Shown piece after piece: positions 35,312 to 44,492 of a stretch of DNA of 64,000 nucleotides (the stretch's first letter is position 1; each line of letters opens with the position of its first letter). The DNA comes from CBFHSF01 sp965658445 (lineage in GTDB: Bacteria > Bacteroidota > Bacteroidia > Flavobacteriales > Schleiferiaceae). The notes beneath the pieces were generated by a model. That model saw only the letters and a program-made list of their open reading frames with translations. It did no database searches and was not told the origin of the DNA. The DNA lies in NCBI GenBank assembly GCA_965658445.1, contig CBFHSF010000003.1, positions 62,001 through 126,000 of the forward strand, written 5' to 3'. The position numbers and the translations under genes are program-made.

Positions 35312-37051
35312 TCATTTGGGGTGGTTAAAAACTTCCCATTGGTATTCTGTATTCTGAAGAGAAATCCTCCCCGCATTGTGAAAGAAGAAATCTACAGTCA
35401 CATGTGTGGAGTCCAATAAAAAGGGGTAAGACAAGATAGATTCCTGAACGTTGCCCTTGGTAGGGAAAATGGGAAGGGACTCAAAGGTTTGGGTGCCGTC
35501 TGCACTGTGTTTTTGAACGGCGAAGTATATGGGTTGTTTTGAGGCCGTTTCCCAGTGATAATTTACAATGATCTTATGCCAACCATCCTCAGAGGAATCT
35601 CTATTCCAAGAGTAAATGGGCAAGTATTCTCGAGTGGTTTCATTCCATGTCACTGTACTTTGTTCAGCGAGCTGCCATTGATGAGCTCGCAATTTCCACA
35701 ATGTCTTTCCGGTGGCTATGTCATCCCATACTAATTGATAGTTCTTTCTAAAAAAGCGAGAGGTTCTCCCCATTTCTCGAATAACAAAATCTGTGGAGTA
35801 TGCCGTATCTCGCAAGCCAATTATGGGAGGCGATTTCGGGTGATAGAGGTGTCTTTGTAATGCGTAGCTATGGGCTGTTAAATAGTGAGCAGAAACGGAA
35901 GGCGACTCCATGGGGTCATTGACGATTTCTTCCAAAAAATGAACGGGCACTTGTTCTTTTTTCCAAAGAGTAAACGAAGATGCCTCGGTAGAAAACTGAA
36001 AGAAAAAGGTAATGGCCAGCAAGCTTGTATTTAAGGAGAGAAGTGTGCTTAAAAAGCCGGGCTTCATTCTATCAATAGAAAAGGCCACAGAGACGATCAA
36101 CAAGAAGAGAATGAATAACGCGGTGCGGTCCTGAGGCAAGTGGATCCCCCACACAAAATACAATACCGTCAGCCCTAGAAAAGATCCTAAAAACCCAAAG
36201 ATCTCAAAGGGTAGCACCTTCCAATTTATGGTCCTCAACCCAAGAATTAACGCCAATAATCCCACGACAATCCATACGGTAAACAGCCAATAGCTTCCCG
36301 AAGAAGCGGAAGAAAAGAGCGCTTCCGAAAGGGTGGGCATCGTAGAATGGGTCCAAAAACCTTCCACGCCGTAATACAACTCTCCATTCTCCTTTAAGTA
36401 CCAGCTGTAGCGCGTGTAAAACAACAAGGGCAAAATGCCCAAAGCTGCAATCCAAATGCTGTTTCTAAGGCTCTCTTTTGGCTGATTCCAAAAAATCCAA
36501 ACCAACCCTAATCCCAATAGAGGCATGAGGTTGAGGTTAAAGCTTACTCCTATAACCAGCGACAAAAAGAAACCAATGGTGTTTTTCCTAGAGGGATCAT
36601 CCGAAATTCTGTGAGCGTAAAGTATGGACCAAATCATAGCCGTTAGGCCCCAGGCATAACCTCGTGAGTAGGCAAAAAACTCCAAGGGAAAATGGAGCCC
36701 CATCAACAGTATCCACAAGGTCCATCGCGCGCGCCTGAGTGTTAATCTTTTGCCGAGTAAAAAGACTCCCCATGCGTATAGTGGAAAGCTGAGAAGCGAC
36801 AAAACGCGGAGTGAAAACAGCGAGGCAGGAAAGAGGCTGTAAAAAAACCAGGTACCCATAGAGTGCATCCAATGGTTGTTGGCAGAGGGATAGGAGGCAA
36901 AGGGGAAAAATTCGCCGGGTAAAACGTATAAGAAGAAGGTGGTCACCTCGTCATAAACGGGTGGTACCTTCCAAGCCCTGAACGCCAAATACAAAAACAA
37001 AAAAAGACTTAGAGAGAGAAATACAACCGATTCGGGATTCCTTCTCTTCAT
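35312..37051 (-). CDS. polytopic GT-C-like membrane protein between scoA and scoB
   Basis: A 579-residue protein with about 11 hydrophobic segments and an acidic first-loop motif (VPPVYDEVTTFFLYVLPGEF) followed by SYPSANNHWMHSMGTWFFY, consistent with a dolichyl-phosphate-mannose-type GT-C fold. The last 200 residues are soluble and beta-rich. Its ATG overlaps the scoA stop by one base (TGATG), and it ends 36 nt before scoB, so it is embedded in the CoA-transferase operon. Function is inferred from fold only. Confidence 0.7.
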   Translation of the reverse strand: MKRRNPESVVFLSLSLFLFLYLAFRAWKVPPVYDEVTTFFLYVLPGEFFPFASYPSANNHWMHSMGTWFFYSLFPASLFSLRVLSLLSFPLYAWGVFLLGKRLTLRRARWTLWILLMGLHFPLEFFAYSRGYAWGLTAMIWSILYAHRISDDPSRKNTIGFFLSLVIGVSFNLNLMPLLGLGLVWIFWNQPKESLRNSIWIAALGILPLLFYTRYSWYLKENGELYYGVEGFWTHSTMPTLSEALFSSASSGSYWLFTVWIVVGLLALILGLRTINWKVLPFEIFGFLGSFLGLTVLYFVWGIHLPQDRTALFILFLLIVSVAFSIDRMKPGFLSTLLSLNTSLLAITFFFQFSTEASSFTLWKKEQVPVHFLEEIVNDPMESPSVSAHYLTAHSYALQRHLYHPKSPPIIGLRDTAYSTDFVIREMGRTSRFFRKNYQLVWDDIATGKTLWKLRAHQWQLAEQSTVTWNETTREYLPIYSWNRDSSEDGWHKIIVNYHWETASKQPIYFAVQKHSADGTQTFESLPIFPTKGNVQESILSYPFLLDSTHVTVDFFFHNAGRISLQNTEYQWEVFNHPK

Positions 37052-37752
37052 CAGCCTTTGGTTCTTACTGTGCGTTGTTCAATTCTCTTTTCGTAGTTAT
37101 TGCCCTTGAAGATTCTTTGGACAAAAATTCCAGGTGTGTGAATTTGATTGGGGTCTAGTTCACCTGCAGGAACGAGTTCCTCAACCTCTGCCACAGTGAT
37201 TTTTCCGGCCATGGCCATCATCGGGTTGAAGTTTCTAGCCGTTCCCTTAAAAATGAGGTTTCCGGCTTCGTCCCCTTTCCAGGCCTTTACAAAGGCATAT
37301 TCTGCGTCAAAGGCATGTTCCAAAATGTGAGGCTTTCCATTGAATTCTCTTACTTCTTTTCCCTCACCCACTTCGGTTCCGTACCCAGCGGGAGTGAAAA
37401 AAGCGGGAATACCTGCCCCTGCGGCTCGGCATCTTTCTGCCAAGGTACCTTGTGGAACGAGGTCCACTTCTAGCTCGCCACTTAACATCTGTCTTTCAAA
37501 CTCATCATTTTCTCCTACGTAAGAAGAAATCATCTTTTTGATTTGACGCGTTTGCAACAAAAGCCCCAAGCCAAAGTCGTCAACCCCGGCATTGTTAGAA
37601 ATACAGGTCAAACCCTTAACCCCGGTGTCGCGAATGGCGGCAATGGAATTTTCGGGAATTCCACAAAGTCCAAACCCTCCGACCATAATGGTCATGTCAT
37701 TGGCAAGTCCCTTGAGTCCTTCTTGGGCATTTTCTACTACTTTGTTAATCAT
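37051..37752 (-). CDS. scoA: 3-oxoacid CoA-transferase subunit A
   Basis: A 233-residue alpha subunit of the CoA-transferase. MVGGFGLCGIPENSIAAI is the conserved CoA-binding loop; SNNAGVDDFGLGLLL, PQGTLAERCRAAGAGIPAFF and FTPAGYGTEVGEGKEV are typical. Together with scoB it makes the active heterotetramer for ketone-body use, for example after acetoacetate from aromatic catabolism. It begins 30 nt after the PBP1A gene. Confidence 0.94.
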   Translation of the reverse strand: MINKVVENAQEGLKGLANDMTIMVGGFGLCGIPENSIAAIRDTGVKGLTCISNNAGVDDFGLGLLLQTRQIKKMISSYVGENDEFERQMLSGELEVDLVPQGTLAERCRAAGAGIPAFFTPAGYGTEVGEGKEVREFNGKPHILEHAFDAEYAFVKAWKGDEAGNLIFKGTARNFNPMMAMAGKITVAEVEELVPAGELDPNQIHTPGIFVQRIFKGNNYEKRIEQRTVRTKG

Positions 37753-37782
37753 GGCGATATGTTGTTTTCAAAAAAAGTCTAG

Positions 37783-40068
37783 CTAAAATTCGGGATCTTC
37801 ATCCTCAATCCCGCTTTGTGTTGAATTGTATTTATTGCAATCCAACTCTATTGAAACAGGGTTTTCTGGGCGTTCAAAGGGCTGGTTAGATACTTGGGTG
37901 TTTGGATCCTCGTAACACTTTCTCATGTAGAGGGCCCAAATTGGAAGAGCTGTGGTAGCCCCCTGCCCGTAGTAGGTGTTTCCAAAGTGAGCAGAGCGGT
38001 CTTCACAACCTGTCCAAACACCGGTGATGAGATTGGGAACCATTCCCATAAACCAACCGTCAGAGTTGTTTTGTGTGGTTCCTGTCTTTCCGCAAATTTC
38101 GTTTTCGAAGCCATAGGGATATCCCGTGACTACGTCGTTGTAATAGCTAGCGTATTGCGTTCTCAATCGAACACCCGTTCCTCCTTCAGTAACCCCTCGC
38201 AATAAGTCCACTACAACATAGGCGTCTTCCTCACTCATAACCTCTCGAGTTCTCGGAGAAAATTCCTCGAGCACAACACCATTTTTATCTTCAATGCGCG
38301 TAATCGTGATGGGTTGTGTATAGATGCCCTTGTTGGCAAATGTGGTGTAGGTTCCCACCATTTCGTAAACGGAGAGGTCTACCGTCCCCAATGCGATGGA
38401 AGGCACTTCAGGAATTTCTGAACGCACACCCATGGCTTCGGCCAAACGGCTTACTGCAATGGGACCTGTCTGCTTCATGAGGTAGGTTGTTATGGTGTTC
38501 ATGGAGTTTGCCAAACCAAATTTCAAGGACACTTTGCCTCCATATTTGTCATCAGAGTTCTTGGGACACCAATCTTCTTGTAAGCCCCAAGTGCCTTCTT
38601 CAATACAGGTCAGTACATTGGGAACTTCCATACAAGGAGAGAAGTGCTTTTGCTTAATGGCCGTAGCGTAAACAAAGGGCTTAAAGGTGGACCCTACTTG
38701 TCTCTTTCCCTGCTTTACGTGATCGTATTTAAAATAGCGGTAGTCATTTCCACCTACCCAAGCTTTTACAAATCCTGTTTGGGGCTCAACACTCATCATA
38801 CCGGCTTGGTAGAAGTGTTTGTAGTAACGGATAGAATCCATAGGACTCATTACCGTGTCTATGTCGCCAGTCCATGAAAAAACCGTCATGGGTTTGGGCG
38901 TGTTGAAGACAATGTCAATGCTGTCCGCCGACATGCCTCGTTTCTTTAGGGCTTTGTAATGTTGCGAGCGTCTTTTGGCTTGGTTTAGAAGGCCATTCAC
39001 TTCATCCGAAGTCAAATTGTGAAAAGGAGCGGTTCTGCGATTTTTTTCCTGAAGGTAAAATACGCGCTGTAGATTGCTCATGTGCTCGGTAACCGCCTCT
39101 TCTGCATAGCGCTGCATGCGAGAGTCTATGGTTGTGTAGATCTTTATTCCGTCCGTGTAGAGGTTGTATTTTGTGCCGTCTGGCTTGGTGTGATTCTCTA
39201 TCCAACCTGACATATAAGACCTCAAATATTCTCTAAAGTAAGGAGCTAAACCTTTGTTGTGAGAGCTTCTGTTGTAGGAAAGACCTATGGGTAATTCTAC
39301 GAGAGAATCTCTTTCGGCCTCCGAAATCATTCCATTCCTGAGCATCTGCCCAAAGACTACGTTTCTCCTTTTGAGTGCGTTTTCTGGAAAGCGCTTTGGA
39401 TTGTAGAGGACAGGGTTTTTTACCATTCCCACCAACATGGCAGATTCATGCATTTGTAAACTGTCCGGCGTAACGCCAAAGTAAGTTTGTGCTGCAGAAT
39501 TGATTCCCACGGCGTCGTAGATAAAATCTACCTGGTTGAGGTATAGGACGATGATTTCTTCCTTGGTATATCTCTTTTCCAATCGCGTGGCAATGATCCA
39601 CTCTCCCAATTTTTGGGAAATTCGGGTTACGATGGAAACGTTTTCAAAATTCTCAGTAAAGAGCTGTTTTGCCAGCTGTTGAGACAGAGTAGAGCCCCCG
39701 CCGTCTTTTCCCAGTTTTCCTACCGCCCTCGCCAAGCTTCTAAAGTCTATTCCCGAGTGCTCGTAAAATCGCTCATCTTCTGTAGCTACTAGAATTCTGG
39801 GAAGGTCTGGGTGCAGGTCTTTAAACTCGGCGTGTGTTCGGTTTTCTCGAAAAAAAGTTCCCAACAATTCACCGTCACTAGAAACGATTTGAGAAGCTAA
39901 AAAACTCTTGGGATTGGCGATGTCTTCTGTGGAGGGGAGGGGGTAAAAGACTTCGGCCCACGTTAAAAACAACAGGAGACCTAAGCCCAATGGTGGGAGC
40001 ATGGCAAGAAGCCAAAAATACCGAACGAGCTTTCTAAAGTCGTTGTCTTGGGTCTTTTCTTTACTCAT
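37783..40068 (-). CDS. class A penicillin-binding protein (PBP1A type)
   Basis: A 761-residue bifunctional peptidoglycan synthase. N-terminal membrane anchor (LLAMLPPLGLGLLLFLTW), GT51 glycosyltransferase domain with ATEDERFYEHSGIDFRSL and GGSTLSQQLAKQL, then a transpeptidase with SxxK in GSTFKPF, SMN in ANSMNTITTY and KTG in CGKTGTTQNNSDGW. All catalytic motifs are present and length is normal. Overlaps gldH by 8 nt. Confidence 0.95.
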   Translation of the reverse strand: MSKEKTQDNDFRKLVRYFWLLAMLPPLGLGLLLFLTWAEVFYPLPSTEDIANPKSFLASQIVSSDGELLGTFFRENRTHAEFKDLHPDLPRILVATEDERFYEHSGIDFRSLARAVGKLGKDGGGSTLSQQLAKQLFTENFENVSIVTRISQKLGEWIIATRLEKRYTKEEIIVLYLNQVDFIYDAVGINSAAQTYFGVTPDSLQMHESAMLVGMVKNPVLYNPKRFPENALKRRNVVFGQMLRNGMISEAERDSLVELPIGLSYNRSSHNKGLAPYFREYLRSYMSGWIENHTKPDGTKYNLYTDGIKIYTTIDSRMQRYAEEAVTEHMSNLQRVFYLQEKNRRTAPFHNLTSDEVNGLLNQAKRRSQHYKALKKRGMSADSIDIVFNTPKPMTVFSWTGDIDTVMSPMDSIRYYKHFYQAGMMSVEPQTGFVKAWVGGNDYRYFKYDHVKQGKRQVGSTFKPFVYATAIKQKHFSPCMEVPNVLTCIEEGTWGLQEDWCPKNSDDKYGGKVSLKFGLANSMNTITTYLMKQTGPIAVSRLAEAMGVRSEIPEVPSIALGTVDLSVYEMVGTYTTFANKGIYTQPITITRIEDKNGVVLEEFSPRTREVMSEEDAYVVVDLLRGVTEGGTGVRLRTQYASYYNDVVTGYPYGFENEICGKTGTTQNNSDGWFMGMVPNLITGVWTGCEDRSAHFGNTYYGQGATTALPIWALYMRKCYEDPNTQVSNQPFERPENPVSIELDCNKYNSTQSGIEDEDPEF

Positions 40069-40537
40069 TTGTCGGGTTTTGAATCAAGGTTAATCCCAAA
40101 GATAAAATTCCTTCCAATTCTTCATCGCGCATGCCTTGCTGAAATGTGAACGTGTAGTTCCCAGGATCTTTCAGCCTCATGGCTTGAAGTGCATAGGGAA
40201 ACTTCATCGTTTTCACCTCGCCAACACCCGATCCCAACCAGGCTCCGTCATTGGAAGCCAAGGTGTAATCTACGGTGTCTGAGTACTCCAATCCGTTTTC
40301 CGAAGTAATGGTTCGGAAGAGGTATAGGTTGGCGTATGGATAGTCGTTGTTGTGACGAATTTCTGTTCCCACAAAAAATGGCATACTCACATCGTCAACG
40401 GGTACGGTAAACTCAATGATATTTTCTGCGGTCCAATGGGTCTCATTCAAGTCTACATACTCTTGGTAATACGTTTCTTGTGAACAGGAAACGACTGTGA
40501 ATGCGGCCAGAAGACCTATGAAAATGTTACGCATCAT
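40061..40537 (-). CDS. gldH: gliding motility lipoprotein GldH
   Basis: About 158 residues from ATG 40537 (or 40534). Lipobox in AAFTVVSCSQET. The mature sequence (YYQEYVDLNETHWTAENIIEF, then PFFVGTEIRHNNDYPYANLY and DGAWLGSGVGEVKTM) fits the GldH family, which is required for gliding and type IX secretion in Flavobacterium. A longer open frame reads upstream into the basic tail of the preceding gene in another frame and is not real. The ricT-gldH-PBP1A order is common in Bacteroidota. Confidence 0.92.
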   Translation of the reverse strand: MMRNIFIGLLAAFTVVSCSQETYYQEYVDLNETHWTAENIIEFTVPVDDVSMPFFVGTEIRHNNDYPYANLYLFRTITSENGLEYSDTVDYTLASNDGAWLGSGVGEVKTMKFPYALQAMRLKDPGNYTFTFQQGMRDEELEGILSLGLTLIQNPTNE

Positions 40538-41951
40538 TGGGTTTAGTGTTGTTGTTGTTGCGATTTCGGTTGCGATTGCGGTTGTTTCTCCTCTTGTTTT
40601 GTGGGTTTTGGCCTTTGGAAGGGTTACCAGTGTTTTGGTTTCCTTGTTTTTGAGTTCCCTGGTTTTGATTTCCATTGCCACCGCCCTGCTTGTTGTTGGG
40701 GTTGCGAGGCTTGTTTCCGCTCTGCGCTTTTTTCTGATTTGGATTTTTGGAATTTCCACCCGCTTCTACTTTTTGCTTTTTGTTTCGTGGGTTGCGATTT
40801 TGGGAGTTTTTATCCCCTTGGTTGCGTCCCTTGCGGTTGCGATTGTTTCTCCTTTTGCCCTTGCTTTTGGGTCGGTCAAATCTCGTAAGGCTGTCTTGAC
40901 CTACAGCGTTGTCAAAAGTTGGAATTTCCACGGCGTCCTCAGTAGCATAGCTCTCTAGGCTCTGAGGTTTTTTGTCGGCCTCATTCATTTCCACTATCTC
41001 CAAAACGGTATCCACGTCCAATTGGACCCATGTCATGGGGTCGTCCTTGTAGGCATACCACATCACTCTTTTGAAGATGTCCATCTTCTGGTAAAAAGCG
41101 ATGCCCTTTTCAGTTTTTAGAGGTGTTCCGGTGTCTGGGAATGATTTAAGAGCTTCGATGTAAGAGTCCAACTCGTAGTTGAGACAACATTTGAGCTTGC
41201 CACATTGACCGGCTAATTTTTGAGGATTGAGGCTGAGTTGTTGGTATCTCGCAGCAGCGGTATTTACTGACCTAAAGTCTGTGAGCCATGTAGAACAACA
41301 CAACTCCCTTCCACAGCTTCCCAATCCACCCAGTCTAGCGGCTTCTTGTCGAGCACCAATTTGCTTCATTTCAATACGAGTAGAAAAAGAAGCGGCCAGA
41401 TCCTTGATCAATTGTCTAAAGTCTACCCGTTCATCAGCGGTGTAGTAGAATATGGCTTTGGCGCCATCTCCTTGAAACTCCACATCGCTAATTTTCATTT
41501 GTAGACCTAGGCTCAAGGCGATTTCTCTAGAGCGCATCATGGTTTTCTGCTCTCTTTCTCTAACCTCTTTCCACTTGTCTATATCTCGTTGGGAGGCCTT
41601 GCGATAAACTTTTTTCTCGTTTTCGGGGAGGCCTTTAATCCCTTTCTTTTTCATTTGAAGGCGTACCAAGTCGCCAGTGATCGAAACAGTTCCTATATCG
41701 TGCCCGGGGCTCGACTCAACAGCTATTATGTCTCCTACTTGAAGAGGGAGTTCATTAACGTTTTTATAAAAGTCTTTCCTTCCGTTTTTAAAGCGGACTT
41801 CAACCCATTCAAAGATTTTTTGTCCTGAGGGCTGCTCTAAATCTGCAAGCCAGTCAAAAACTGTAAGCTTGTTGCAGCCACCTGTTCCGCACGAACCGTT
41901 ACTTTTACAACCATTTGGTACACCACCAGTAGAACAACTACTGCATCCCAT
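40527..41951 (-). CDS. RicT/PSP1-domain protein with Asn/Arg-rich tail
   Basis: A 474-residue PSP1-domain protein of the RicT (YaaT) type, in other bacteria part of an Fe-S complex affecting RNA maturation. Cys-rich N-terminus (CSSCSTGG, CGTGGCNKL), then the PSP1 core (VEVRFKNGRKDFY; GDIIAVESSPGHDIGTVS; QIGARQEAARLGGLGSCGRE; GKLKCCLNYELDSYIEAL). From about residue 330 the protein turns into a low-complexity tail of Asn, Arg, Lys, Gln and Gly (for example RNRNRNRNNNN). The last 11 nt overlap gldH. Confidence 0.88.
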   Translation of the reverse strand: MGCSSCSTGGVPNGCKSNGSCGTGGCNKLTVFDWLADLEQPSGQKIFEWVEVRFKNGRKDFYKNVNELPLQVGDIIAVESSPGHDIGTVSITGDLVRLQMKKKGIKGLPENEKKVYRKASQRDIDKWKEVREREQKTMMRSREIALSLGLQMKISDVEFQGDGAKAIFYYTADERVDFRQLIKDLAASFSTRIEMKQIGARQEAARLGGLGSCGRELCCSTWLTDFRSVNTAAARYQQLSLNPQKLAGQCGKLKCCLNYELDSYIEALKSFPDTGTPLKTEKGIAFYQKMDIFKRVMWYAYKDDPMTWVQLDVDTVLEIVEMNEADKKPQSLESYATEDAVEIPTFDNAVGQDSLTRFDRPKSKGKRRNNRNRKGRNQGDKNSQNRNPRNKKQKVEAGGNSKNPNQKKAQSGNKPRNPNNKQGGGNGNQNQGTQKQGNQNTGNPSKGQNPQNKRRNNRNRNRNRNNNNTKPNDA

Positions 41952-42082
41952 ACTTATTTTTGGTTTTGCGGTTTAATTATGCAAAATAAAACATTTGTAC
42001 GACGTGATGGCTTTTCTTCTCTCGAATTCTTCGCATTTAAACGGTTAAAAACCCGATATCTCGTCGCAGGCTAAATATCGAT

Positions 42083-42104
42083 TCACAAAAAATACGATTT
42101 GTGA
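42083..42104. repeat. inverted repeat upstream of porZ
   Basis: TCACAAA-N8-TTTGTGA, a perfect 7-bp dyad, 24 nt before the porZ start. It could be a regulator site. With only seven pairs, chance is possible. Confidence 0.4.
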
Positions 42105-42127
42105 CCTGTCATCGTTACCTTTAAGCC

Positions 42128-44446
42128 ATGAAATGGGAACGCTTACAAATACTAATTCTTGCCTTTTTTGCCTTTTCGGCATCGGGTCAGGACGTCACCT
42201 CCTACGGAGTGTGGTTAGATTATCTATCCTATTTTGAAACGATTGATGTCGTAGAAGACGATCGATACGTTTACACCGCCGCTCAAAAGGGGATTTTTAT
42301 CACGGATAAAGAGGAGGAATCCATTGCAAAAAAGTCAAAACTCAACGGGCTTTCGGACATTGATATTTCTGCATTGGCATACTCGCAAACTACTAGATAT
42401 GTGGTGATTGGGTACTCCAATGGAAACCTGGATCTCCTTCAAAAAAGCGGAACGGTAATCAATCTCAATGATATTTTAAGAACGACTAAACACACGGGGC
42501 TAAAGAGAATCAATCACATCTTAACCAAGGACGAGTTCGCCTACGTATGTACTGATTTTGGCGTGGTAAAAATTGATTTGCTCAATCTGATTGTCCTCGA
42601 AACCTGGTTGCTGGGAGATCAGGGAAATACATCCTCCGTGCAACAAATTACCTACGAGGTGCAAACCGATCGCTTTTACCTAGTAGATAACGAAGGGGTA
42701 AAGTGGGCTCGCTCTAATGACCCTTTGGTGTTTTTTGGGTCGTGGAATTTGGAGACGGGTCTTCCTCCCGGAAACTACAATAAAATCGCAGCTGCCAATG
42801 GCCGCGTAATGGTCAATTGGCTCAACCCCATTGATACAGAAGATTCATTATATGTATTAGAGAACAATACGTGGTCTGTCTTTATGGACAAGGCTGGGGG
42901 TCGTACCAATGACTTACAATCAAAGGGGAACGAATTTCTAATAACTACAGGTTTTAACATCATGATTTTTGATGCAGACCTCAACCAGAGAATGAACATT
43001 TCTCCTGCCCTTTTTCCTCCTGGAGAGTTCTTTCCTGGGGCGGCGACACTTTCTGATGACGGAACCACTGTTTACTGCGCAGACTTACAGTTGGGAATGT
43101 ATCGCATTCGCAATTCGGCTGGGGTAAGGAAATTTGTTCCCGACGGTCCAGGCTCCAACAACGCCTATTCTATGAAGGTCATCAACAGTGATCTTTACGT
43201 TACTAGGGGTTCTATCAATGAAGTTTGGGCGCCTCAGTTTTTCTTTGAAGGCCTATACATCTATAGGAACTTTACTTGGTCCACCTTGGAATCAGAAGAC
43301 TTGGGAAATTCAAGAGATGTGCTCGACGTCATTGGAAACCCCGCAGATCCTGAAGAGGTTTTTGCCGCTTCGTGGGGAAAGGGGTTGATTCAAATTCAAA
43401 ATGATATTTACAACAATACCTATACGGACGCCAATACGGATGGAGCCATTCAACCGGTTGGTGGTGAGGGAGATGATTTTAGAATTGGCGGAATGGTCTA
43501 TGACGAGTCAGGAACCCTCTGGTTTACCAATGCCCTTGTAAATTTTAACCTGTGTTCTCTGAGTCCGAATGGGGTGTTCAACAACTACTCCTTGGGGTCA
43601 GCAGGAGGGTTCCAAACCTCAGTAAAAGACATTGCCATAGGTGACCAGGGCTACGTATTTATCCAGGCTAGAAACAGTGGCGTCATTGCCTTTAGACAGG
43701 TAAATGGCATTTCGCAATCGACTACATTAAAACAAGGAGAAGGATCTGGAAATCTTCCGTCAAATGGAGTACTTAGTATTGCGGTTGATAAGGACGGTGA
43801 GCTTTGGATAGGAACGGATCAGGGTCTTGTTGTGCAATATGCTCCTGAGGCTTTGTTTACCGGAGGAGCCAATCGCGACGCCCAACCTGTTATTTTCACG
43901 GAGGAAGGCGTAAATCAAAAGTTGTTAGGAGTAGAAGCCGTTACAGACATCGCGGTGGACGGTGCCAATAACAAGTGGTTTGGAACGGCTAATGCTGGGG
44001 TCTTTTATACTTCAGAAAACGGAAGGGAAACGATTTACCGCTTCACAGCAGAGAATTCACCATTGATTTCTAACACCATTTTGGATATTGAAATCGATCC
44101 ACAATCTGGAGAGGTGTTTTTTGCCACACCGGACGGGATTGTTTCCTTTAGAGGGCAGGCCACAGAAGGATTTGAAGATTATACGGATGTTTATGCCTAT
44201 CCAAATCCCGTGGAGCCCAATTACCAAGGTCCTATAGCGATCAAGGGATTGGTGACCAATGCAAGGGTAAAAATCACAGACCTAGAGGGCAATATCGTTT
44301 CTGAGATGGTGGCCAATGGAGGTCAAGCCATTTGGGATGGAAGGACCTTAGACGGCCAGCGCGTTGCATCAGGTGTTTACATGGCATATTGTACCAATGA
44401 CGACGGTTCCAAGACCCATGTGACCAAGATTGTTGTCATTCGATAA
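42128..44446 (+). CDS. porZ: type IX secretion system protein PorZ
   Basis: A 772-residue PorZ-like protein. Signal peptide (IFLAFFAFSASG region, KWERLQILILAFFAFSASG), then two beta-propellers with repeats such as YVYTAAQKGIFI, GELWIGTDQGLVV and NKWFGTANAGVFY, and a C-terminal T9SS sorting domain (YPNPVEPNYQGPI ... GVYMAY ... THVTKIVVIR). In Porphyromonas, PorZ works at the cell surface with the sortase PorU to attach A-LPS to secreted cargo. Length and order match the family. recO follows on the same strand. Confidence 0.88.
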   Translation: MKWERLQILILAFFAFSASGQDVTSYGVWLDYLSYFETIDVVEDDRYVYTAAQKGIFITDKEEESIAKKSKLNGLSDIDISALAYSQTTRYVVIGYSNGNLDLLQKSGTVINLNDILRTTKHTGLKRINHILTKDEFAYVCTDFGVVKIDLLNLIVLETWLLGDQGNTSSVQQITYEVQTDRFYLVDNEGVKWARSNDPLVFFGSWNLETGLPPGNYNKIAAANGRVMVNWLNPIDTEDSLYVLENNTWSVFMDKAGGRTNDLQSKGNEFLITTGFNIMIFDADLNQRMNISPALFPPGEFFPGAATLSDDGTTVYCADLQLGMYRIRNSAGVRKFVPDGPGSNNAYSMKVINSDLYVTRGSINEVWAPQFFFEGLYIYRNFTWSTLESEDLGNSRDVLDVIGNPADPEEVFAASWGKGLIQIQNDIYNNTYTDANTDGAIQPVGGEGDDFRIGGMVYDESGTLWFTNALVNFNLCSLSPNGVFNNYSLGSAGGFQTSVKDIAIGDQGYVFIQARNSGVIAFRQVNGISQSTTLKQGEGSGNLPSNGVLSIAVDKDGELWIGTDQGLVVQYAPEALFTGGANRDAQPVIFTEEGVNQKLLGVEAVTDIAVDGANNKWFGTANAGVFYTSENGRETIYRFTAENSPLISNTILDIEIDPQSGEVFFATPDGIVSFRGQATEGFEDYTDVYAYPNPVEPNYQGPIAIKGLVTNARVKITDLEGNIVSEMVANGGQAIWDGRTLDGQRVASGVYMAYCTNDDGSKTHVTKIVVIR

Positions 44447-44492
44447 TGGTCCCCAACGGTCCCCAGAAAGTTCAAGATAAAAGAAGTACTTC

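Noticed and set aside
40538..40759. Upstream extension of gldH by 74 codons
   Set aside because: The extension runs through the RicT tail in another frame and lacks a signal peptide; the lipoprotein signal begins at 40537.
40497..40958. A 153-residue hydrophobic plus-strand ORF resembling a membrane protein
   Set aside because: It is antisense to the Asn/Arg-rich tail of the RicT-like gene; Asn and Arg codons read backwards give Val, Ala and Ser, which mimics a membrane protein.
44447..44492. Short direct repeat GGTCCCCA between porZ and recO
   Set aside because: Two copies of eight bases are expected by chance and no structure surrounds them.
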